A stretch of DNA of 9,627 bases from contig JAITEW010000350.1 of NCBI GenBank assembly GCA_031281855.1, positions 1 through 9,627 on the forward strand, written 5' to 3'. The notes below the pieces were generated by a model that was given only the letters and a program-made list of their open reading frames with translations, was not told where the DNA came from and did not search any database. This DNA comes from Treponema sp. GTDB taxonomy: Bacteria; Spirochaetota; Spirochaetia; Treponematales; Breznakiellaceae. Positions 1-6,145 of the stretch are shown piece after piece (position 1 is the stretch's first letter; each line of letters begins with the position of its first letter). Position numbers and translations under genes: made by a program.

Positions 1-2
1 GG

Positions 3-224
3 GGGGGCGACCCTGGAGCAGGCGGCAAGCGCCAAACACTACCTGATGAAGCCCCCCTGGACGGCGAAGAATTGCTGCACTACCGCTTTACCCGCCGCAT
101 GACGGAACAGGTAGGCGTCGCCGCTGAAGAAGCGGGGATGACGGCCTATTTCTGCTCCCGGTACGAGAACCGGAAGGGGGAAGCAGGCAAATGGGGACCG
201 GTGGTTTCGGCAATTATTCCGTAA
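3..224 (+). CDS. C-terminal fragment of unrecognised protein (5' end outside window)
   Basis: An open frame enters from the left edge and ends at TAA 222-224, giving about 73 residues and no start codon in the window. The readable part runs through LLHYRFTRRM, GMTAYFCSRYENRKGEAG and KWGPVVSAIIP. The aromatic and basic pattern YFCSRYEN...GKWGP and the AIIP ending remind me of C-termini of uncharacterised bacterial proteins, but I cannot name a family with confidence. I chose this frame because its codons read well to the end and a terminator follows 25 bases after the stop. The first 50 bases are also open in frame 1 (ATLEQAASAKHYLMKPPW), and a run of six C at 52-57 lies where the frames would meet, so a frameshift there cannot be excluded. 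It is not part of the Bat operon: a terminator and a long gap separate them. Confidence 0.55.
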   Translation, partial: GGDPGAGGKRQTLPDEAPLDGEELLHYRFTRRMTEQVGVAAEEAGMTAYFCSRYENRKGEAGKWGPVVSAIIP

Positions 225-232
225 TTTCGGAA
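210..232 (+). repeat. Short direct repeat, copy 1
   Basis: GCAATTATTCC at 210-220 is followed by GTAATTTCGGAAA. It matches the copy at 523-547 except for one substitution and a small length difference in the A/T spacer. This copy covers the last codons and stop of the left-edge gene. It contains an inverted repeat, TTCCG and CGGAA around TAATTT. Origin unknown. Confidence 0.5.
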
Positions 233-249
233 ACCAAAACAAAATGACT

Positions 250-281
250 CCTCCGCGCTGATATGGCGCGGGGGTAGTTTT
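250..281 (+). terminator. Rho-independent terminator after the left-edge gene
   Basis: A 9-bp stem (CCTCCGCGC at 250-258 with GCGCGGGGG at 266-274, one T-G wobble) closes a 7-base loop and is followed by TAGTTTT. It lies 25 bases after the stop codon of the upstream partial gene, on the same strand, so it most likely ends that transcript. The T-tract is short and interrupted. Confidence 0.7.
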
Positions 282-342
282 ATGCGGAAAAAACGGATTT
301 GTTGAAGGGAGCGTAAATGGTCGTGTTATGTACAGTCCGGCT

Positions 343-374
343 TTTACAATTTATTTGTTTTAAATCTATATGAT
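343..374 (+). promoter_or_regulatory. Possible sigma-70-type promoter in the gap
   Basis: TTTACA (343-348) is separated by 18 bases from TATATG (367-372); the overlapping TATGAT (369-374) is a closer -10 match at a longer spacing. If used, it would give the moxR operon a leader of about 240 nt containing the hairpins at 437-449 and 468-483. The surroundings are AT-rich, so a chance match is likely enough to keep confidence low. Confidence 0.25.
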
Positions 375-467
375 ACTGTCATAGCCTGTCCGCCCGGGTC
401 TCGTTATATATTTTTTCTCAATCGATGTTTTCTTTTGTCTATTGTAGACCCTTTTTTCAAGAGGGGG

Positions 468-483
468 CAGCGTAGGGACGCTG
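468..483. other. Perfect 6-bp inverted repeat (hairpin)
   Basis: CAGCGT and ACGCTG flank an AGGG loop. There is no T run directly after it, so it is not an obvious terminator. It is followed at 493-505 by the partly symmetrical GGTGACAGACACC. Together these could be an RNA leader structure or a fragment of an extragenic palindromic repeat. Confidence 0.4.
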
Positions 484-522
484 GATTGTAAGGGTGACAG
501 ACACCGGATTTGGACTTTTTGC

Positions 523-547
523 GCAATTATTCCATAAAATTCGGAAA
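523..547 (+). repeat. Short direct repeat, copy 2
   Basis: GCAATTATTCC at 523-533 is followed by ATAAAATTCGGAAA, nearly identical to copy 1 about 313 bases upstream. This copy lies wholly in non-coding DNA. The frame that would read AIIP-stop here does not resemble the upstream protein before that point, so it is not simply a duplicated gene end. Confidence 0.5.
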
Positions 548-585
548 TAGCCGTGGCTTCTGTCATCATCCCGTAAGACACGTTA

Positions 586-615
586 TTGCTTCATTCCCCC
601 AGAGGGGGTTACAAT
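586..615 (+). promoter_or_regulatory. Probable promoter of the moxR-bat operon
   Basis: TTGCTT (586-591) is spaced 18 bases from TACAAT (610-615), a good sigma-70-type pair. The spacer carries CCCCC-AGA-GGGGG (596-608), a short GC hairpin. Transcription would begin about 7 bases after the -10, at or next to the ATG at 623, which would make the mRNA leaderless. On a transcript from farther upstream, GAGGGGG at 602-608 could serve as a distant Shine-Dalgarno. Confidence 0.45.
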
Positions 616-622
616 AGATCCC

Positions 623-1693
623 ATGGATGAAATGGAGAAAACAGAAGAAACTGGGGAAGCCCGGGAAGCCGCAGGGACCAAGGAGGATGGTTCCGCCGCA
701 AAGCTTGTCCTTACGGCCGCGAGGCAGGAAATGGCCAGGCGCATAGTCGGCCAGGAGGAGATGATCGACGGCCTCCTTACGGCCCTTATCGCCGGAGGGC
801 ACATACTCCTTGAAGGGGTTCCCGGTTTGGCCAAGACCCGGGCGGTAAAGAGCCTTGCGGAGATCACCGGCCTGGTTTTTAAGCGTATACAGTTTACGCC
901 GGATCTGCTCCCGGCGGATCTTACCGGGACCCTCATTTGGGAACAGGCCACAGGGGCCTTTTCCGTGCGCCGGGGCCCGGTTTTTGCCAACGTGATTCTG
1001 GCGGACGAGATTAACCGCGCGCCGGCTAAGGTGCAGTCCGCTTTGCTCGAAGCCATGGAAGAGCAGCAGGTTACGATAGGGGAAAAGTCCTACCCCCTGC
1101 CGGATCCCTTTTTTGTCCTTGCTACCCAGAACCCTATTGAGCACGAAGGCACGTACGCCTTGCCTGAAGCCGAACTGGACCGTTTCCTGCTCAAGCTTCT
1201 GATAAAATACCCAGAACCTGACGAAGAGCTGCGGATTCTGGATTTCGCCGCTCCTTTCTTCCCAGGCGGCGTTTTTGCCCCCCGGGGGGAAAAGGGAAAC
1301 CTTCCGCTTAAGCCCGTGCTTGACGCTTCGGCCCTGGAAACCTTGAGGAAAGCTGCTGATTCGGTCTTTATAGAGGAGCACGTAAAGAAATACATCGTTT
1401 CCGTCGCTTCGGCTTCCCGGCCTTCCCGCGGCCAGGGGGCGAAGTCCGCCCGTGAGGGGATCTACCGGTATATCGCTTTCGGGGCCTCCCCGAGGGCCTC
1501 CCTTGCCCTTTACCGCTGTTCCCGGATCAGGGCCCTCTTTGAAGGCCGGACCTTCGTTACCCCGGAGGATGTCAAAACCGCCGCCTTCCCGGTATTGCGC
1601 CACAGGCTGGTGCTGTCCTACGAAGCCGAAGCGGACGGCCTGGACCCGGATTCGGTTATTTCCCGAATCCTCACGCTGGTCCCCATGCCCTGA
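623..1693 (+). CDS. MoxR-family AAA+ ATPase
   Basis: A cytoplasmic MoxR-type AAA+ ATPase of 356 residues, within the usual family length. Visible motifs are Walker A GVPGLAKT (65-72), Walker B ILADE with D128 and E129, sensor-1 region ATQNPIE (167-173), the arginine-bearing ELDRF (184-188), and GASPRAS (287-293) in the C-terminal lid, followed by the usual TPEDV and HRL segments. MoxR proteins hydrolyse ATP as ring oligomers and act as chaperone-like partners of VWA-domain proteins; the next genes encode exactly such proteins. The first 24 residues are acidic and not part of the core. A basic loop around 264-277 before the GASPR motif is somewhat long. I kept the first ATG, which lies directly after a -10 element; in-frame ATG at 632 is an alternative. 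The DUF58 gene follows after 21 bases. Confidence 0.93.
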   Translation: MDEMEKTEETGEAREAAGTKEDGSAAKLVLTAARQEMARRIVGQEEMIDGLLTALIAGGHILLEGVPGLAKTRAVKSLAEITGLVFKRIQFTPDLLPADLTGTLIWEQATGAFSVRRGPVFANVILADEINRAPAKVQSALLEAMEEQQVTIGEKSYPLPDPFFVLATQNPIEHEGTYALPEAELDRFLLKLLIKYPEPDEELRILDFAAPFFPGGVFAPRGEKGNLPLKPVLDASALETLRKAADSVFIEEHVKKYIVSVASASRPSRGQGAKSAREGIYRYIAFGASPRASLALYRCSRIRALFEGRTFVTPEDVKTAAFPVLRHRLVLSYEAEADGLDPDSVISRILTLVPMP

Positions 1694-1714
1694 CGGAACC
1701 GGTCTGAGGCCCCT

Positions 1715-2590
1715 ATGGATCGTCGTGAACTTTTAGCGAAAATCGCCGCTTTCCCGCTTTTTGCCGGAGTGCTGGCTGAGGATCTCCTGTCCGGGAACTA
1801 CCGCTCGATTTTCAAGGGACAGGGTATAGAATTCGATGAAGTCCGCCATTATGAGCCTGGTGATGATGTGCGCTCTATCGACTGGAACGTAAGCGCCCGT
1901 TTCGGGACTCCTTATGTTAAGATGTACCGGGAAGAACGTGAGATGACGGTTTGTATCATACTGGACAATTCGGCTTCTATGCACGCTTCGGCAGGCGGCG
2001 AGCTTACGCGGTACGAACAGGGCGTCCTGGCTGCGGCGCTTGTCGCTTTTTCCGCCGAAAGGGCAGGGCAGCGGGTAAGCGCTGTTTTTTTCGACCATGA
2101 GATTTGCCGCATCTTCCCGCCCAGGAAAGGAAGGGCCCATACGATGGCGCTTATCAGCGCGGCGCTGGAAAACCGGCCTCACGGAAAAGGAACCGGCCTG
2201 GGGGCCGCGCTTGCCGGCGCCGGGCGGCTTCTTAAACGCCGGAGCCTTCTGGTGGTGATTTCAGATTATCTCTGCCTTAAATGGGAGCATGAGATAGGGG
2301 ATATGTCCCGCAGGCATGACGTAATCGCGCTCAGGATTTCCAGCCCCCTGGACAGGGAAATTTCAGGTTCCGGGCTCCTTACCCTTGAGGACCCTGAAAC
2401 GGGCCTTAAAATCCGGGCCCCTACGGCGTTTCCCGGTTTCCGTTCCGCCTGGGCGGACTGGCACGAAGAAAGGCGGCGGCTCTGGGAGGCTATCTGCCGG
2501 AGGTCCGGGGCCGCGCAGTTGGAGCTGTCCACTGCGGAAGACGCCCTGTCGGGGCTGATGAATTTCTTTGGCGAAAGGCGGCGTTCATGA
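1715..2590 (+). CDS. DUF58 / VWA-like protein, MoxR partner
   Basis: A 291-residue protein with no signal peptide or clear membrane segment, so probably cytoplasmic. The DUF58 signature spans about 37-75: GIEFDEVRHYEPGDDVRSID, then W and VSARFGTPYVKMYREERE. A VWA-type fold follows, with MIDAS residues D84, S86, S88 (DNSAS), T160 (GKGTGLG) and D184 (VISDY). DUF58 genes regularly sit immediately after moxR, and their products are thought to be handled by the ATPase; this arrangement fits. The start ATG has only a weak Shine-Dalgarno (CTGAGG), suggesting coupling to moxR translation. The stop overlaps the next start as ATGA (2587-2590). It corresponds by position and domain to BB0175 in the Borrelia locus, by memory. 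Confidence 0.9.
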   Translation: MDRRELLAKIAAFPLFAGVLAEDLLSGNYRSIFKGQGIEFDEVRHYEPGDDVRSIDWNVSARFGTPYVKMYREEREMTVCIILDNSASMHASAGGELTRYEQGVLAAALVAFSAERAGQRVSAVFFDHEICRIFPPRKGRAHTMALISAALENRPHGKGTGLGAALAGAGRLLKRRSLLVVISDYLCLKWEHEIGDMSRRHDVIALRISSPLDREISGSGLLTLEDPETGLKIRAPTAFPGFRSAWADWHEERRRLWEAICRRSGAAQLELSTAEDALSGLMNFFGERRRS

Positions 2591-3489
2591 GGAGCCCGGC
2601 CCTGTGCGCCGCAATTTTCTTAGTCGCGGCCCTGTTTGCGGCTGCCCAGGAATCAGCGTCTACAGGAGATTCCTATCTTATTCCGCAGACTATCTTTGTC
2701 GGCGACAGGGGCCGCCTGGTGGTTCCTCTGGGACAGGCTTTTATGGGCGTCGAAGCCTTTGTCCGCACCTCTTTTCCCGAACTCCCGGCTTCCCGGGAGC
2801 TTGCTGTCAGCCGCGTCGAACTGGAGCACCGCAACGGGAAAGCCAGGCTTCTCATCGACTTTATCCCCTACTCCCCTGGGCTGATTTCTTTTCCACCTAT
2901 TGTCGTTCCTGCTTCCCCGGAACCTCTCAGGGTGGCAGGGCTTGAAGTTTCAGTGGCTTCTATCCTCGCTCCGCAGGAAGCGTTCCTCTCTGATCCCGCT
3001 TCCCCCCTTACGGTGCCTGGCACGGGTTTTATTGTTTACGGCGCCGCTGCGGCGCTCCTGGTCCTCCTCTCCGCGGGAATAGGGGGAAGCCTCTGGGGCA
3101 GGAAGCACTTCGCATCCTTCAGGGAACGCTTCAGGCGCAGGCGGCTGCTCAGGTCTATGAGGCGTTTTCTTGTCCGGCTCAGGTCCGAAAGCCAGGCCCG
3201 GAGGGGAGGAGAGGGGGAGCTTTTTTCCCTCCTTTCCGGCGAGTTCCGGGAATTTTTAAGCTATTTTACCCAGGTAAACTGCCGGGTCCTTACACCTGGG
3301 GAATTCAAGGGACTCAGGCTTTCTCCTGCTGAAAATCTTAACGGGAATTACCTGTGCGATCTGTTCCGCCGCTGGGAGACCCTCAGGTTCAGCGGTTCCC
3401 GTGTCGGGCAGGATGATCTTCTGGCAGTGCTGGACGAACTGCGGGTTTATATCAGCGAACTGGACCGGGCTGAAAAGGCGGCGCCATGA
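2587..3489 (+). CDS. Bat-operon membrane protein of unknown function
   Basis: A 300-residue protein. It starts with an apparent signal peptide (hydrophobic 7-20, possible cleavage after FAAA at about 20), then an extracytoplasmic domain to about 145, one membrane span (about 147-169), and a strongly basic stretch (RERFRRRRLLRSMRRFLVRL, 179-198) starting a cytoplasmic domain of about 120 residues. Topology is therefore outside-in with a positive-inside anchor. It occupies the slot of the poorly characterised gene between DUF58 and the first VWA gene in spirochete Bat loci (BB0174-like, by position only); it may be comparable to DUF4381-type proteins of other MoxR operons. The start uses AAAGG about 7 bases upstream and overlaps the DUF58 stop by ATGA; the end overlaps batA the same way. 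Function is not known; coupling implies a stoichiometric partner of the VWA proteins. Confidence 0.75.
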   Translation: MRSPALCAAIFLVAALFAAAQESASTGDSYLIPQTIFVGDRGRLVVPLGQAFMGVEAFVRTSFPELPASRELAVSRVELEHRNGKARLLIDFIPYSPGLISFPPIVVPASPEPLRVAGLEVSVASILAPQEAFLSDPASPLTVPGTGFIVYGAAAALLVLLSAGIGGSLWGRKHFASFRERFRRRRLLRSMRRFLVRLRSESQARRGGEGELFSLLSGEFREFLSYFTQVNCRVLTPGEFKGLRLSPAENLNGNYLCDLFRRWETLRFSGSRVGQDDLLAVLDELRVYISELDRAEKAAP

Positions 3490-4496
3490 ACGTGGCTTTC
3501 GACAGGCCTTTCCTGCTTACCGCGGCGTTAATCGCCATCCCCTTGATTCTGATCCTTTCCCGGCGCTTGAAGCCCCTTTTTACCCTGGAACTCCCTTTGG
3601 GACCCCCTGGGGGCATTCCCTTTAAGCCTCCTGTGAATCTGAACCTCTTCCTGAAAATCCTCTCTGTCCTGGAATTGACCGGGACGGTCTTTCTTTTTAT
3701 AGCCGCCGCAGGGCCCCATTTTATCCATACCGAAACGGTGTGGCTAAACCGCGGGGCGGATATTCTTTTCGTGATTGACGTAAGCCCCAGTATGGCCGGG
3801 ATGGACATGAACGGCCGCAGCCGCTTTGACGCCGCCAGGGACCTTATCCGGGATTTCGCCCACCGCAGGCCTTCCGACGCCCTGGGCCTCGTAGCAGTAG
3901 GGGAAGACGCGGTTCTGCTGGTGCCTCCCACTACTGACCGGGATGTTCTTTATTCCCGGCTCGACAGCCTGCTTATCGGGGAACTGGGAGACGGCACCGC
4001 TCTGGGGATGGGTCTTGCTGTAGCGGGGCTTCATATCGGCAGATCCTCGGCTCCAAGGCGGGCGGTGGTGCTCATCACTGACGGGGAAAACAACGCCGGA
4101 TCGGTCAATCCTGAAACAGCCGCTGCTGTTATCGGGGACCTGGACGTTTCCCTTTGGGTTATCGGCGTAGGGAGCAGCGGGGAGATACCTATCAATTATC
4201 TCGATCCTGTAACCCGTATGCGGCGGGTAGGTACTTTTGAATCCCGCTTCGATCCCGAAATTTTACAAAACATAGCCGCCAAGGGGAAGGGAGGGGGGGG
4301 AGGGTGGATCCCGGCCCCTTCGGCAGACGCTTTTTCGGCAGCCTTTGCCCGCCTGGACCAGGGGGAGATGACGGTGCGCCGTTCAGGGCTTATGAGGCTG
4401 AAGGAACCATTTCAGGAGTTCTTTATACTCAGCGCCCTGGGTATACTCGTGCTGGTCCGGTTTGTCAGGCGCTATATACTTGGGGCCCTTATATGA
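3486..4496 (+). CDS. batA: BatA-like membrane-anchored VWA protein
   Basis: A 336-residue protein with the BatA layout: N-terminal hydrophobic segment (about 9-25), a second span (about 58-75), a VWA domain (about 91-275), a Gly-rich linker (about 266-275) and a C-terminal span (about 312-328) ending in a short basic tail. The MIDAS is complete: D98, S100, S102 (DVSPSM), T171 (GDGTALG) and D199 (ITDGEN), so metal-dependent ligand binding is plausible. Bat proteins were named for Bacteroides aerotolerance; their exact role is uncertain, and in Borrelia the neighbouring VWA protein BB0172 has been reported to bind integrin. The start has AAAAGG seven bases upstream and overlaps the previous stop by ATGA; the stop overlaps batB as ATGA. 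An unusual G-rich tract at 4283-4304 encodes the linker. Confidence 0.88.
   Translation: MNVAFDRPFLLTAALIAIPLILILSRRLKPLFTLELPLGPPGGIPFKPPVNLNLFLKILSVLELTGTVFLFIAAAGPHFIHTETVWLNRGADILFVIDVSPSMAGMDMNGRSRFDAARDLIRDFAHRRPSDALGLVAVGEDAVLLVPPTTDRDVLYSRLDSLLIGELGDGTALGMGLAVAGLHIGRSSAPRRAVVLITDGENNAGSVNPETAAAVIGDLDVSLWVIGVGSSGEIPINYLDPVTRMRRVGTFESRFDPEILQNIAAKGKGGGGGWIPAPSADAFSAAFARLDQGEMTVRRSGLMRLKEPFQEFFILSALGILVLVRFVRRYILGALI
4283..4304 (+). other. G-quadruplex-capable, slippery G tract within batA
   Basis: On the coding strand four G runs of at least three (4283-4286, 4289-4291, 4293-4300, 4302-4304) are separated by loops AA, A and A, which fits the G-quadruplex rule in both DNA and mRNA. The run of eight G also contains G GGG GGA (4295-4301), which fits the X XXY YYZ slippery pattern in the batA frame. 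It encodes the glycine linker GKGGGGGW after the VWA domain. Confidence 0.6.
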
Positions 4497-6145
4497 GTTT
4501 TGACAATCCCCGGCTTTTGGCCTTTCTTTTCATACTTCTTCCTCTCATGCTGGTGATGTTCCTTAGGTATCTGAAACTGAGGAAAGGGGCGGATCTCTTC
4601 GCCGCGTCTGCGCCAAAAGGGGAAAGGGACGCCCTGGTCAGGGAATACCGGTGGCGGATGATCTGTTCCGACTGTTTTTTCCTTCTTTTTTTGGGATTTA
4701 TCATTACCGCCCTTGCGGGCCCCAGATGGGGGGTGGAACTGACGGCGGATTTCCGCCGGGGCCTGGATGTCGTGCTTACCCTGGATGTTTCCAGGAGCAT
4801 GGATGTACAGGACTGTCCGCCTGTTCCGGGGCTCAAAGGGCGGAGTTCGCGTATCCAGCGGGGCTTGATGATTGCCCGGGACCTCAGCCTGGAACTGGAC
4901 GGTATACGGCTGGGAACGGCAGTGGGCAAAGGACGAGGGGTGCTTACGGTTCCCCTTACCTACGATTCCGAAGCGGTGCTGAATTTCCTGGACAGTCTCG
5001 GCGCTTTTACGGTTACCGGAAGGGGCACCAATCTGGAATCCCTTATAGACGCCGCAGCAGGGGCCTTTAAGGATAGTATGCCCGGCCGCAGGTGCATACT
5101 TCTCTTCTCTGACGGCGAGATCCTTTCAGGTTCCCTGGAAGCGGCCCTGGTCCGGGCAAGGGATCGGGGTATTGTACTCTGCGCCGTAGGTTTAGGTTCC
5201 GATGAAGGCGGACCGGTCCCTGCAGGGCCTGCTCCCGGGACGCCGGGTTCTTCCGGGTTCCTCCTTTCAGAAGACGGTTCTGCGGTGATAAGTTCCCGGC
5301 AAAGCGAATTCCTTAAAAACACGGCTGAACGATCCGGAGGCATCTATGTGGACGGAAACCGGAACGACGCGGCCGCGCTCGTGGCGGAGTATTTTTCGTC
5401 ACTCTCGGCTGACTCGGGCTTTTCCGGCCGCACCCGGGAACCCAAAGCCAGGTGGCACCTTTTTGTCCTGGCCGCCCTGGTGAGTCTGGGGGTTTCCCGG
5501 CTCCTGGGGTTCCGTTGGCGCAGGAAGAAGGCAGCGATGCTCGGGGCGCTCGTGTGCTTCCTTTCCCTTACAGGCTCGTCCTGTTCCCGTATACAGGGAA
5601 AGCTCCTCATAATGGAAGGCAATTTCTACAATTCCCGGGGTCTCTACACCGACGCTATTTCTTCGTACCTGAAAGCCCTCGATTATGATGACGCCGCTCC
5701 TTATGCCGAATACGGCCTGGGTTCGGCGTATTTCGCCCTTGAAGAAGGCCAGGCCGCGCTGGAGCGTTATGCTGAAGCGGAAAAAAACCTTGCCGCTCCG
5801 GGCGCTGAGGATCATCCCGAATTGAGGTACCGGATTCAGTACAATTCCGGGATCATTCATTTTGAAAAAGGCGAATACCAGCGCGCAGCAGAGGCTTTCC
5901 GCAGGGCCCTGGAAATAGACGGCAGCCGTATAGAGGCGAAACGGAATCTGGAGTTGAGCCTCCTTACCCTTAGCAGGGCTTCAAGATCAGAGCCGCCTTC
6001 TTCGCCGGGAAAATCCGAAAGCGCCGGAGCAGGAACCGGCCCGGCTGCGCCGGTTCTTTTTGATTATCTCCGCCTAAGGGAGCAGGAACAATGGAAAAGC
6101 AAGGCATGGGCCGAAGAAGACGTTTCATCAGGTCCGGACTATTGA
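4493..6145 (+). CDS. BatB-BatC fusion: membrane VWA protein with C-terminal TPR module
   Basis: A 550-residue protein. The BatB half has spans at about 7-24 and 58-76 and a VWA domain (about 90-300) with MIDAS residues D98, S100, S102 (DVSRSM), T179 (GRGTNLES) and D207 (SDGE); a Pro/Gly-rich loop lies at 238-256. After a span at about 322-340 and a basic RWRRKK, a second hydrophobic stretch (347-362) ends in SSC (Cys364). Then come TPR-type helices (about 372-480: NFYNSRGLYTDAISSYLKAL, YGLGSAYFALEEGQAALERY, NSGIIHFEKGEYQRAAEAFR) and a low-complexity tail. TPRs bind protein partners. In other Bat loci these are separate batB and batC genes. I start at the ATG overlapping the batA stop (ATGA); the same frame stays open farther upstream inside batA, with a GTG at 4304, but the ATG at 4493 gives the normal BatB N-terminus. 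A possible internal start lies at 5537. Confidence 0.88.
   Translation: MSFDNPRLLAFLFILLPLMLVMFLRYLKLRKGADLFAASAPKGERDALVREYRWRMICSDCFFLLFLGFIITALAGPRWGVELTADFRRGLDVVLTLDVSRSMDVQDCPPVPGLKGRSSRIQRGLMIARDLSLELDGIRLGTAVGKGRGVLTVPLTYDSEAVLNFLDSLGAFTVTGRGTNLESLIDAAAGAFKDSMPGRRCILLFSDGEILSGSLEAALVRARDRGIVLCAVGLGSDEGGPVPAGPAPGTPGSSGFLLSEDGSAVISSRQSEFLKNTAERSGGIYVDGNRNDAAALVAEYFSSLSADSGFSGRTREPKARWHLFVLAALVSLGVSRLLGFRWRRKKAAMLGALVCFLSLTGSSCSRIQGKLLIMEGNFYNSRGLYTDAISSYLKALDYDDAAPYAEYGLGSAYFALEEGQAALERYAEAEKNLAAPGAEDHPELRYRIQYNSGIIHFEKGEYQRAAEAFRRALEIDGSRIEAKRNLELSLLTLSRASRSEPPSSPGKSESAGAGTGPAAPVLFDYLRLREQEQWKSKAWAEEDVSSGPDY
5522..5539 (+). promoter_or_regulatory. Possible internal ribosome binding site and start for a separate BatC
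   Basis: AGGAAGAAGG (5522-5531) lies five bases before an in-frame ATG (5537) at codon 349 of the fused gene. The peptide beginning here, MLGALVCFLSLTGSSC, looks like a short lipoprotein signal ending in a cysteine, and is preceded by RWRRKK in the fused reading. Initiation here would yield a TPR protein of about 202 residues ending at 6145. This is inference; the lipobox is not canonical. Confidence 0.35.

Larger units (their letters stand above)
225..622. other. Non-coding gap between the left-edge gene and moxR
   Basis: About 400 bases without a convincing gene, clearly more AT-rich than the flanking coding DNA up to about 550. It holds a terminator (250-281), one copy of a short direct repeat (523-547; the other, 210-232, overlaps the end of the upstream gene), a possible promoter near 343-374, a 5-bp hairpin GTCTA-TTG-TAGAC at 437-449 followed by a T run, a 6-bp hairpin at 468-483, and the probable moxR promoter at 586-615. 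A minus-strand frame of 71 codons (366-581) lacks a ribosome binding site and family-like features. Confidence 0.7.

Noticed and set aside
39..242. Minus-strand open frame of 67 codons at the left edge
   Set aside because: It runs antisense to the partial gene that is followed by a plus-strand terminator; no ribosome binding site or motif seen.
366..581. 71-codon minus-strand frame in the gap before moxR
   Set aside because: The start is a GTG without a Shine-Dalgarno, the composition is unremarkable, and it covers hairpins and repeats; no family resemblance.
596..608. CCCCC-AGA-GGGGG as a terminator
   Set aside because: The loop is only 3 bases, there is no T run after it, and it sits within the spacer of a promoter.
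566..1603. Long minus-strand open frame (345 codons) opposite moxR
   Set aside because: It mirrors the codon bias of moxR, has no recognisable motifs, and the plus frame has unmistakable AAA+ signatures.
4304..4492. GTG start at 4304 as the true start of batB-batC
   Set aside because: The 63 extra residues lie inside batA, are not BatB-like, and the ATG at 4493 forms a normal ATGA junction. The open frame is reported only as context for possible slippage.
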